A DNA stretch of 25,563 nucleotides from RGIG426 sp045598065. GTDB lineage: Bacteria; Bacillota; Clostridia; Oscillospirales; Acutalibacteraceae. The stretch lies in contig JAZLLJ010000051.1 in NCBI GenBank assembly GCA_045598065.1, forward strand, positions 1 through 25,563, given 5' to 3'. The notes beneath the pieces are model-generated. The model had not been told where the DNA came from and did not search any database. It saw only the letters and a list, made by a program, of their open reading frames with translations. Made by a program: the position numbers and the translations under genes. Positions 19,162-25,563 of the stretch are shown piece by piece; positions within the stretch are counted from its first letter, which is position 1; every line of letters starts with the position of its first letter.

Positions 19162-21918
19162 TTATTCGTTGTCGCCTGCAGTTTCGTTCGCACCGCAGCA
19201 TTTTTTATATTTTTTGCCGCTTCCGCAGGGGCAGGGATCGTTGCGCCCTACTTTTTGAGCCGTGGATTTGCGCACCGGCCGTTTTTTGGCGGTGCCGTCA
19301 CTGCTGGTGGCGGTGGGATTCATCACCTGCTCGCGTTTGGGCTCGCTTTCCGAGCGGATTTCCACCGTCAGCATCACGCGAGCGGTTTCTTCGCGGATGG
19401 CGGCAATCATTTCGTCGAACATATCAAAGCCTTCGATGCGGTACATCACGACCGGATCGTGTTGACCGTAGGCGCGCAGATAAATACCGTTGCGCAGCTC
19501 ATCCATATTGTCGATATGGTCCATCCAGTGGTTGTCCACCGTGCGGAGAAGCACCACGTTTTCCAACTCGCGCATAGTGGCTTCGCCGAAGCGTTTTTCT
19601 TTGTCTTCATAGATTTTGTGGGCGCGCTCGGTAAGCAGTTCGCGGATTTCTTCCGGCTCAATGTCTTCAAGCTCTTGCGGCGTATACACAAAATCGTTTT
19701 CGTTGGCAAGCCAGCCGCGGTAGTGTTCGCGTAATGCTGTGAGGTTCCAATCGTCGTGCGGTACGGCATCGGAAGCAAATTGCGCCACGTTGCCGGCGAT
19801 GGATTCATCAATCATATTGAGAATGGAGTCGCGGACACTTTCGCCGGTCAGCACTTGGTCACGCTGAGAATAGATGACTTCGCGCTGTTTATTCATAACG
19901 TCGTCGTATTGGAGCACGTTTTTACGAATGTCAAAGTTGCGCTCTTCCACGCGTTTTTGGGCGTTTTCGATGGCGTTGGAGAGGATTTTGTTCTCCATCG
20001 GCATATCTTCCGGCACGCGCAGGGTATCCATAATGGTATACATCCGTTCGCCGCCGAACAGACGCATCAAATCGTCTTCCATCGAGAGGAAGAACTGGGA
20101 GGCGCCGGGATCGCCCTGACGACCGGAACGGCCGCGGAGCTGGTTGTCGATGCGGCGAGATTCGTGGCGCTCGGTGCCGAGAATGAACAGACCGCCAGCT
20201 TCGCGAACTTTTTCCGCTTCCGGCTCAATCTCGATTTTATATTTATCTTCCAGTTCGCGGAAAATGCGGCGCGCTTCCAGAATTTCCTCGTTGTCGGTGT
20301 CACCGTAGTTGGTGGACTCCACAATAAGTTCTTCCGACAGTCCCATACGGCGCATTTCGGACGTGGCGAGGAATTCGGCGTTACCGCCGAGTTTGATATC
20401 GGTACCACGACCGGCCATATTGGTGGCAATCGTCACCGCGCCGAAGTGACCGGCCTGCGCCACGATTTCTGCCTCGCGCTCGTGCTGTTTGGCGTTGAGG
20501 ACTTCGTGTTTGATGCCGCGACGGGAGAGGAGTTTCGACAGCAATTCGGATTTTTCGATAGACACCGTACCGACCAGCACCGGTTGTCCTTTTTCGTGAC
20601 ATGCGGCAATCTGTTCTATTACGGCGTTGAATTTCGCTTTTTCGGTTTTGTAAATCGAGTCGGGCAAATCGAAACGAATGACCGGTTTGTTGGTGGGGAT
20701 TTCCACCACGTCCAAATGATAGATTTGGTCAAACTCGGCGGCTTCGGTTTTGGCTGTACCGGTCATACCGGACAGTTTTTTGTAAAGACGGAAATAGTTT
20801 TGGAAGGTGATGGTGGCAAGAGTGCGAGATTCGCGCATCACTTCCACGCCCTCTTTGGCTTCGATAGCTTGGTGCAGGCCCTCGTTGTAGCGACGGCCGA
20901 GCATCAAACGGCCCGTAAACTCGTCAACGATGATGACCTCGTTGTCTTTTACCACGTAATCCACGTCACGTTTCATCACACCGCGAGCCTTGATAGCCTG
21001 GTTAATGTGGTGGAGAAGCGTGGTGTTGTTGGGATCCATCAGGTTTTCCACACCGAAATATTTTTCGGCTTTGTGGACACCGTCTTGGGTGAGCGTGGCG
21101 GTTTTGGCTTTTTCATCTACAATGTAGTCGCCGCCCAGTTCATCCTGGTCCTCTTTTTCGTTCATTTCTTTGACTTTGGTGAGTCTCAGCGTTTGGGCAA
21201 AACTGTCTGCGCGATTGTAGAGGTCGGACGATTTGTCACCGGCACCGGAAATAATGAGCGGCGTACGGGCTTCGTCGATTAAAATGGAGTCTACCTCGTC
21301 CACGATGGCAAACGCGTGGCCGCGCTGTACCTTGTTTTCAACGTACACGACCATATTGTCACGCAGATAGTCGAAACCGAATTCGTTGTTGGTGCCGTAG
21401 GTGATGTCGGCGGCATAGGCGGCGCGACGTTCTTTTTTGTTCATATCGTGCATGATGAGGCCGACGGAAAGTCCCATATAGCGGAAGACTTTTCCCATCC
21501 ACTCGCTGTCGCGGCGTGCTAAGTATTCGTTGACAGTGACAACGTGGACGCCCTCGCCGGTCAACGCGTTCAAATAAGCCGGCAACAACAGCGTTTGGGT
21601 TTTACCTTCACCGGTTTTCATTTCGGCGATGCGGCCGCCGTGGAGTACGATGCCGCCCAAAATCTGGACGGGAAAGTGAGGTGTGCCGAGAACGCGGTCG
21701 GTTGCTTCGCGGCAGGCGGCAAATGCTTCGGGCAAAATATCGTCCAGCGTTTCGCCGGCAGCAAGCCGTTCGCGGAAAATAGCGGTTTGGCCTTTCAAAG
21801 TTGCCTCGTCCATGGCTTTGTATGTGGGTTCAAGCGCCAAAACTTTGCTGCAAAGCGGTTGGATGCGCTTGATTTCACGTTTGGAATAGTCACCGAATAA
21901 GGTGTTCAAGAGTCCCAT
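19162..21918 (-). CDS. secA: Preprotein translocase ATPase SecA
   Basis: A 918-residue motor that pushes preproteins through SecYEG. It starts MGLLNTLFGDYSKREIKRIQ. Walker A is MKTGEGKT (100-107), the DEAD-type Walker B lies in AIVDEVDSILIDEARTPLII, and the second nucleotide domain has TNMAGRGTDIKLGG, then RRIDNQLRGRSGRQGDPG. The C-terminal SEC-C zinc motif NDPCPCGSGKKYKKCCG is present, so it is full length. The start at 21918 was chosen over an in-frame ATG at 22002 because it has AAAGGA upstream, matches the family N-terminus, and lies downstream of the promoter at 21961-21989. It is the first gene of the block secA-ychF-DUF2752-Pro/Ala-rich gene. Confidence 0.97.
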   Translation of the reverse strand: MGLLNTLFGDYSKREIKRIQPLCSKVLALEPTYKAMDEATLKGQTAIFRERLAAGETLDDILPEAFAACREATDRVLGTPHFPVQILGGIVLHGGRIAEMKTGEGKTQTLLLPAYLNALTGEGVHVVTVNEYLARRDSEWMGKVFRYMGLSVGLIMHDMNKKERRAAYAADITYGTNNEFGFDYLRDNMVVYVENKVQRGHAFAIVDEVDSILIDEARTPLIISGAGDKSSDLYNRADSFAQTLRLTKVKEMNEKEDQDELGGDYIVDEKAKTATLTQDGVHKAEKYFGVENLMDPNNTTLLHHINQAIKARGVMKRDVDYVVKDNEVIIVDEFTGRLMLGRRYNEGLHQAIEAKEGVEVMRESRTLATITFQNYFRLYKKLSGMTGTAKTEAAEFDQIYHLDVVEIPTNKPVIRFDLPDSIYKTEKAKFNAVIEQIAACHEKGQPVLVGTVSIEKSELLSKLLSRRGIKHEVLNAKQHEREAEIVAQAGHFGAVTIATNMAGRGTDIKLGGNAEFLATSEMRRMGLSEELIVESTNYGDTDNEEILEARRIFRELEDKYKIEIEPEAEKVREAGGLFILGTERHESRRIDNQLRGRSGRQGDPGASQFFLSMEDDLMRLFGGERMYTIMDTLRVPEDMPMENKILSNAIENAQKRVEERNFDIRKNVLQYDDVMNKQREVIYSQRDQVLTGESVRDSILNMIDESIAGNVAQFASDAVPHDDWNLTALREHYRGWLANENDFVYTPQELEDIEPEEIRELLTERAHKIYEDKEKRFGEATMRELENVVLLRTVDNHWMDHIDNMDELRNGIYLRAYGQHDPVVMYRIEGFDMFDEMIAAIREETARVMLTVEIRSESEPKREQVMNPTATSSDGTAKKRPVRKSTAQKVGRNDPCPCGSGKKYKKCCGANETAGDNE

Positions 21919-21960
21919 AGTATTCAATCCTTTCAAGTGGCAAATGCCTATACAAAACAT

Positions 21961-21989
21961 AGTATAACATACCTTTTTTGTTTTTTCCA
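21961..21989 (-). promoter_or_regulatory. Probable sigmaA promoter of secA
   Basis: On the minus strand TGGAAA (21984-21989) and TATACT (21961-21966) are spaced 17 bases apart. The -35 is weak but the -10 is good. It is divergent to the dus promoter, with about 25 bases between the two -35 elements. Confidence 0.55.
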
Positions 21990-22012
21990 TAGGTTTTTTC
22001 AAAAAACTCCCG

Positions 22013-22041
22013 TTGCGTCCGCGGTTTTTTTGTGGTATGAT
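22013..22041 (+). promoter_or_regulatory. sigmaA promoter of dus
   Basis: TTGCGT (22013-22018) and TATGAT (22036-22041) are spaced 17 bases apart. The ribosome binding site AAAGGAGGTGG starts about 12 bases downstream, so the leader is very short. Confidence 0.7.
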
Positions 22042-22067
22042 GGGAACGCAAGAAAGGAGGTGGGGCG

Positions 22068-23078
22068 ATGAAGCTCGGTCAAGTGGAAATTACGGGAAAA
22101 GCGGCACTTGCGCCGATGGCCGGTGTGGCGGACCGCGCGTTTCGGTTGCTTTGCCGAGAATACGGAGCGGCATTTACCGTTAGTGAGATGGTCAGCGCCA
22201 AAGGGCTTTGCTACGGCGATACCAAAAGTCGGGAACTACTGGTGTTGGACGACGGTGAACGCCCTGCCGCCATTCAGTTGTTCGGTGACGATCCTGCTAT
22301 TATGCGCGAAGCGGCGCAAATCGCGGTTGACGTGGCGCATCCCGATTGGATTGACATCAATATGGGTTGCCCTGCACCGAAAATTGCCGGCAACCATTGC
22401 GGCAGTGCGCTGATGCGCGATCCTGCCTTGTGCGGAAAACTGGTGGGCGCGGTGGCGGATGCCGTTCGTGTTCCCGTGACCGCCAAAATGCGGCTCGGCT
22501 ACTCGAAAGACGAGAAAAACGCCGTGACCGTCGCCAAAGAATGTGAGCAAAACGGGGCGGCGGCCGTAACGGTACACGCCCGTACCCGTGACCAAATGTA
22601 TGCACCGCCGGTCGATTGGAACGGCATTCGCGAGGTGAAAGCGGCGCTGGGTATTCCGGTTATCGGTAACGGCGACGTGTACGATGCCAAAGCGGCGGCG
22701 GCGATGCTGGAACAGACCGGCTGTGATATGGTGATGGTTGGGCGCGGAGCGCTCGGTGCACCGTGGGTGTTTGCGGAAATCGAAGCCTATCTCGAAAGCG
22801 AGCGATGGCTGTTGCCGAAACCGACGGCACAGCGTATGGCGGTATTGTATCGTCAAGCGGAGTTGGCCGCCGGATTCAAGGGCGAAAAAGTGGCGTTGTT
22901 GCAAGCACGCAAACACGCCGCTTGGTATATGCGTGGGCTTCGCGGCGCCGCCGATTTTCGCCGCAAAGCAGGAGAAATCCACTCGCTTGCGGATTTGCAA
23001 GTGCTTTGCGCCGAGGTGGTGCGTGCCAACGAGGATTTTGCGCCGGAAACGGGTTTTATGCCGCCGCCGGACGTATAA
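22068..23078 (+). CDS. dusB: tRNA-dihydrouridine synthase, DusB type
   Basis: A 336-residue flavoenzyme that reduces uridines in the D loop of tRNA using FMN and NADPH. The TIM barrel begins APMAGVADRAFRLLCREYGA, followed by AIQLFGDDP and the active-site motif DINMGCPAPKIAGNHCGSALM with catalytic Cys101. Later motifs are VTAKMRLGY, AVTVHARTRDQMY, GNGDV and MVGRGALGAPWVF, which bind the flavin phosphate. The C-terminal helical part (HAAWYMRGL, RRKAGEIHSL) matches the DusB group. The ATG at 22068 follows AAAGGAGG. It faces secA divergently and is followed by the S1-domain gene 88 bases later. Confidence 0.94.
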   Translation: MKLGQVEITGKAALAPMAGVADRAFRLLCREYGAAFTVSEMVSAKGLCYGDTKSRELLVLDDGERPAAIQLFGDDPAIMREAAQIAVDVAHPDWIDINMGCPAPKIAGNHCGSALMRDPALCGKLVGAVADAVRVPVTAKMRLGYSKDEKNAVTVAKECEQNGAAAVTVHARTRDQMYAPPVDWNGIREVKAALGIPVIGNGDVYDAKAAAAMLEQTGCDMVMVGRGALGAPWVFAEIEAYLESERWLLPKPTAQRMAVLYRQAELAAGFKGEKVALLQARKHAAWYMRGLRGAADFRRKAGEIHSLADLQVLCAEVVRANEDFAPETGFMPPPDV

Positions 23079-23116
23079 AAAACGAGAAAATGAAAAGGAC
23101 GATCCGTCTTTTTTCC

Positions 23117-23161
23117 CTTCCTCCTGCATACGATGATAGCAGGAACCAAAAAGGGAGGAAG
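23117..23161 (+). promoter_or_regulatory. Leader hairpin covering the S1-gene ribosome binding site
   Basis: CTTCCTCC (23117-23124) is exactly complementary to GGAGGAAG (23154-23161), which contains the Shine-Dalgarno of the S1-domain gene. Inside, CTGC (23124-23127) pairs with GCAG (23139-23142). If the hairpin forms, translation initiation would be blocked. Upstream, GGACG/CGTCT with a T-run at 23096-23114 may be a weak terminator for dus. Confidence 0.5.
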
Positions 23162-23166
23162 AAAAG

Positions 23167-24096
23167 ATGGATCGTTTGTTTTTGCCCGAGGGAATTCGGG
23201 TGGAGTATTATGAAAATCGCAAGCAAATCAGCTCGGTGGAAGCGTTGCGCGAAGCGATGGAGAAGGAACACATTTTAGAGGCGCGCGCCATCGTGTGCGA
23301 TGCCGATCACAACTTGCACGTGGATTTGTCCGATGCCGGTGTGACAGGCATTATTCCGCGAGAAGAAGGGGCGCTCGGTATTTCGGACGGCTCAACACGG
23401 GATATTGCTTTGATTGCACGGGTGTCCAAAGCGGTGAGCTTTGTAGTGACTGCGCTTTCGGAGACGGAAACCGGATGGGTGGCAACACTTTCCCGTCGTC
23501 GGGCGCAGGAAATTTGTAAACGGGAATATCTTTCGACGCTTGTGCCGGGTGACATTATCCCTGCCAAAGTGACGAGGCTGGAGAGCTTCGGGGCGTTTTG
23601 CGACGTGGGTTGTGGATTGCCGGCGTTGCTTCCCATCGCCTCGCTCTCGGTCAGCCGCATTTCTCATCCTTCCGACCGGCTTGTGGTTGGGCAGGAGATT
23701 CCGGCAGTGGTGACGTCAACGGAAAACGGGCGCATTACGTTGTCTCAACGGGAACTGTTCGGTACGTGGGAAGAAAATGCGCGGCTGTTTTCACCCGGCG
23801 AGACGGTAGCCGGTATCGTCCGTTCGGTGGAACCGTACGGTGTGTTTGTGGAGTTGACACCCAATTTGGCAGGGCTTGCCGAACCGCATGAGGACGTAAA
23901 AGTGGGGCAGGCGGCCGGCGTGTATATCAAAAACATTTTGCCGGAGAAGATGAAGGTGAAGCTAGTTATTATTGACAGTCATTTCACCTTGCCTTCACGT
24001 CCCAATCCGCGGTATTTTCTCACCGAGGGGCATATCGACCGTTTCGTGTATTCTCCGGAGGGCTGCCCGAAACAAATTATCAGCGATTTCACATAG
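23167..24096 (+). CDS. S1-domain RNA-binding protein (three S1 repeats)
   Basis: A 309-residue protein built from S1-type OB folds. The first (about 35-110) is degenerate. The second (127-195) reads VPGDIIPAKVTRLESFGAFC and ends in GRITLSQRE. The third (209-270) reads SPGETVAGIVRSVEPYGVFV with NLAGLAEP. Such proteins bind mRNA and are often annotated as ribosomal protein S1 homologues, but Firmicute versions are short and not always ribosomal. After the third repeat the tail PSRPNPRYFLTEGHIDRFVYS is typical of the Clostridial group. The ATG at 23167 follows GGGAGG. It probably shares the dus transcript, and its own leader can hide the ribosome binding site. Confidence 0.88.
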   Translation: MDRLFLPEGIRVEYYENRKQISSVEALREAMEKEHILEARAIVCDADHNLHVDLSDAGVTGIIPREEGALGISDGSTRDIALIARVSKAVSFVVTALSETETGWVATLSRRRAQEICKREYLSTLVPGDIIPAKVTRLESFGAFCDVGCGLPALLPIASLSVSRISHPSDRLVVGQEIPAVVTSTENGRITLSQRELFGTWEENARLFSPGETVAGIVRSVEPYGVFVELTPNLAGLAEPHEDVKVGQAAGVYIKNILPEKMKVKLVIIDSHFTLPSRPNPRYFLTEGHIDRFVYSPEGCPKQIISDFT

Positions 24097-24109
24097 GAAA
24101 ACGAGGATA

Positions 24110-24139
24110 AAAAAGCACCGATTTTTATCGGTGCTTTTT
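24110..24139 (+). terminator. Rho-independent terminator of the S1-domain gene
   Basis: GCACCGAT (24115-24122) and ATCGGTGC (24127-24134) pair around TTTT, flanked by A and T runs. It starts 13 bases after the stop codon. Confidence 0.9.
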
Positions 24140-24141
24140 GC

Positions 24142-24170
24142 TTTACATTTCGGGAAAAGTGTGGTAAAGT
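24142..24170 (+). promoter_or_regulatory. Promoter of the Cys-rich lipoprotein gene
   Basis: TTTACA (24142-24147) is followed after 17 bases by TAAAGT (24165-24170). In the sister copy the -10 is TACACT, closer to consensus. A better -10, TATACT, lies at 24176-24181, but its -35 would be poor. Confidence 0.5.
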
Positions 24171-24203
24171 TAGGCTATACTCGAACCGAGGAGGAACTAC
24201 GTG

Positions 24204-25079
24204 ATGAAAACGAAAAACGGGCTTCGCCGCGTTCTTGCGGCGGTATTGGTTTTGTTGCTCGCGGCGGCGATGGTGCTTTGCTGTGGGTGCAACAAAGAGG
24301 AAAAAGAGAGAAAAAGCCGCTCGTCCAAATTTGACAGAAACACGATCAGCCGCGATAAGGACGATACAGAGGATCGGGATTCGAAAAAGAATGATGTGGA
24401 CAAAGATGAGGACGTGGAGAACGAGGAATTCTCAGAAGAGGAAAATCGAGAATATGCGTTTAAGCAAGTGGAGTTGACGAGCTTTGAAAACGCAGGGTAC
24501 GACGTGTTTGCGTGGTATTTTCTGAAAGGGTTTGATTGCGTAAACAATCCGAAAATAACGATTCTTTCCGATCTGTTTGCCAATAGAAGTTCGTATTACG
24601 TAGAGGAATTCAGGAATATCGTTCATCCTGGTAAACAGTCGGATCCGCAAAATCGGTTTCCAACCGGCTATTGCTATTGCTGCTGCGACGACTTACATTT
24701 TTTGATGACGGCTATTTTTAACTGGTCAGAGGATTTTTACGATTCGGCGATCCAGGAATATTTGACCGGCGCACGTATCACAATGTATGAGCAGGACGGA
24801 TATTTTTATTTTGACGAATTATTCGGCAGCGGTGCTGCCGGAATATATTACAATTGCAAGGCTTGTTATTATGACGGAACGTACTTTTACATAATCCTCA
24901 CCGAGGATGAAGTGTTGGACTTTGATGGGAACACCCAATGCAACGGCACGTATTGTGCAAAGATGCAGTACAAACAGACGGAGCGCGGTATGCTGTGGTC
25001 GCTGTATAGTTTTACCGATACGTTGCCGGACACGAGCGACGTGGATCCCCGACTGTATACGGTTGATGAAATTATGTGA
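24204..25079 (+). CDS. Cys-rich lipoprotein of unknown function
   Basis: A 291-residue secreted protein. The signal peptide MKTKNGLRRVLAAVLVLLLA ends in a lipobox around VLCCGC|N, so the protein is membrane-anchored on the outside. Residues about 30-80 are a highly charged linker (KEEKERKSRSSK, then acidic DEDVENEEFSEEEN). The globular part is rich in Tyr, Phe and Cys, with clusters YCYCCCDD, YNCKACYY and NGTYCAK. I do not recognise the fold. Many Cys residues outside the cell suggest disulfides or metal binding. The ATG at 24204 follows GAGGAGG by nine bases; a GTG at 24201 is equally close and would add one residue. The gene is flanked on both sides by the same terminator-promoter module, so it is a single-gene unit. 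Confidence 0.75.
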   Translation: MKTKNGLRRVLAAVLVLLLAAAMVLCCGCNKEEKERKSRSSKFDRNTISRDKDDTEDRDSKKNDVDKDEDVENEEFSEEENREYAFKQVELTSFENAGYDVFAWYFLKGFDCVNNPKITILSDLFANRSSYYVEEFRNIVHPGKQSDPQNRFPTGYCYCCCDDLHFLMTAIFNWSEDFYDSAIQEYLTGARITMYEQDGYFYFDELFGSGAAGIYYNCKACYYDGTYFYIILTEDEVLDFDGNTQCNGTYCAKMQYKQTERGMLWSLYSFTDTLPDTSDVDPRLYTVDEIM

Positions 25080-25092
25080 ATAGGATTTCCCC

Positions 25093-25124
25093 AAAAAAGC
25101 ACCGATTTCTATCGGTGCTTTTTT
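25093..25124 (+). terminator. Rho-independent terminator of the lipoprotein gene
   Basis: GCACCGAT (25099-25106) and ATCGGTGC (25111-25118) pair around TTCT, followed by six T residues. It is the same hairpin as at 24110-24139 apart from one loop base. Confidence 0.9.
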
Positions 25125-25125
25125 C

Positions 25126-25154
25126 TTTACATTTCGGGAAAAATGTGGTACACT
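25126..25154 (+). promoter_or_regulatory. Promoter of the last, partial gene
   Basis: TTTACA (25126-25131) and TACACT (25149-25154) are spaced 17 bases apart. The ribosome binding site AAAGGAGG lies about 20 bases downstream. Confidence 0.65.
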
Positions 25155-25187
25155 GAATTTGTGTGTGAACGCAAAGGAGGAATCGCT

Positions 25188-25563
25188 GTGAAACAAAATT
25201 CGCGTGCGGATGTGATGCCGCAAAAAACTCCCGGTGGCGCACTTTTGTGTGCCGGACCGCAGGAGGAACGCGCCATGATCCGCAAACACGCTTCCCGCGT
25301 GGGCACGGTGTTGTTGGTGGCTCTCGGATTACAGTTTGCGGCGGCTCTTGTGGATATTATCGTCGGCATGGTGACGTCCGGCGGCACCGAGGTTTCGGCC
25401 TCCACCATGTTTATGAAATACTACGTGACCTATTACGTTATTTTGACCGGCATAGAATACCTCGTCTATATGGGTGTGCCGGTGGTGATGGGCTGGCTTA
25501 TGTTTCGTCAGCGGGGCGTAAATGTGCTTCCCGTTGCCAAAACGGACGGCTCGCTCGGTGTCG
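25188..25563 (+). CDS. Membrane protein, N-terminal part (possibly CPBP protease family)
   Basis: The frame is open from GTG at 25188 to the window edge (125 codons). The first 30 residues are polar (VKQNSRADVMPQKTPGGALL), then RKHASRVGTVLLVALGLQFA starts a membrane segment, and a second follows at VTYYVILTGIEYLVYMGVPV. The layout, with VPVVMGWLMFRQRGVNVLPV, resembles the N-terminal part of Firmicute CPBP-type intramembrane proteases, but the catalytic motifs would lie outside the window, so this is a guess. Two starts look usable. GTG at 25188 has AAAGGAGG and ATG at 25275 has AGGAGG, both at good spacing; the second would omit the polar N-terminus. Confidence 0.6.
   Translation, partial: MKQNSRADVMPQKTPGGALLCAGPQEERAMIRKHASRVGTVLLVALGLQFAAALVDIIVGMVTSGGTEVSASTMFMKYYVTYYVILTGIEYLVYMGVPVVMGWLMFRQRGVNVLPVAKTDGSLGV

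Larger units (their letters stand above)
24109..24170 (+). repeat. Terminator-promoter module, copy 1
   Basis: This 62-base segment recurs at 25093-25154 with five differences. It contains a complete hairpin terminator followed by a -35 element, spacer and -10 region. The conserved spacer TTTCGGGAAAA is included in both copies. Confidence 0.85.
25093..25154 (+). repeat. Terminator-promoter module, copy 2
   Basis: It matches 24109-24170 at 57 of 62 positions without gaps. Differences are one loop base, one base after the T-run, one spacer base and two bases in the -10 element. Confidence 0.85.

Noticed and set aside
19756..21282. A 508-codon plus-strand open frame opposite secA
   Set aside because: secA is complete and canonical on the other strand; the antisense frame shows no family motif and only reflects third-position bias.
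21919..22002. A 28-codon N-terminal extension of SecA from an ATG at 22002
   Set aside because: It lacks a ribosome binding site, crosses the likely secA promoter, and is absent from the usual SecA N-terminus.

Overview
The window looks like chromosomal DNA from an anaerobic, low-redundancy Clostridia-type Firmicute, most likely a gut or rumen Oscillospiraceae/Ruminococcaceae relative. The signs are strong GGAGG ribosome binding sites, sigmaA promoters of the TTGACA-17-TATAAT type, a T-box leader, SecA with a SEC-C tail, a type I dockerin on a secreted protein, and ferredoxin-dependent 2-oxoacid metabolism. Assignment to a genus is not possible from this sequence alone. No phage, insertion sequence, CRISPR array or rRNA gene was seen.

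Layout. On the minus strand, 1-852 is the 5' part of galE. It is followed by a four-helix-bundle gene (1013-1354) and a four-gene tRNA array transcribed Gly-Arg-His-Gln (1564-1899). Next comes a two-gene secreted-protein operon: an LCP-like lipoprotein, then a dockerin plus double CAP-domain protein (2018-3986). From 4062 to about 14980 on the plus strand there is a long T-box-controlled metabolic operon. Three type IV pilin-like genes follow (14988-16660), the last two behind a promoter embedded in a perfect 15-bp inverted repeat. On the minus strand, secA, ychF, a DUF2752 membrane protein and a Pro/Ala-rich membrane protein lie in one block (16945-21918). Plus-strand genes close the window: dus (tRNA dihydrouridine synthase), a triple-S1-domain RNA-binding protein, a Cys-rich lipoprotein and the start of a membrane protein.

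The centre of interest is the operon at 4062-14980. Its gene order is a LeuA-like protein with altered active-site motifs, a fusion of a xylose-isomerase-like TIM barrel to an AMP-forming acyl-CoA synthetase, a branched-chain aminotransferase, a P-loop ATPase, four subunits of a VorB-type 2-oxoacid:ferredoxin oxidoreductase (delta, alpha, beta, gamma), an XRE-cupin regulator, and a second AMP-forming acyl-CoA synthetase. A T-box raises expression when a tRNA is uncharged, which argues for a biosynthetic direction. My model is that short branched-chain (or aryl) acids are activated to acyl-CoA, reductively carboxylated by the ferredoxin enzyme to 2-oxoacids, and transaminated to amino acids. 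The LeuA-like protein, the fused TIM barrel and the P-loop ATPase have no assigned step in that model and are the most likely place for new biology.

Smaller points of interest are a mosaic pilin with a diverged prepilin motif, a nearly perfect 62-bp terminator-promoter module present twice around the Cys-rich lipoprotein gene, and a leader hairpin that would hide the ribosome binding site of the S1-domain gene.
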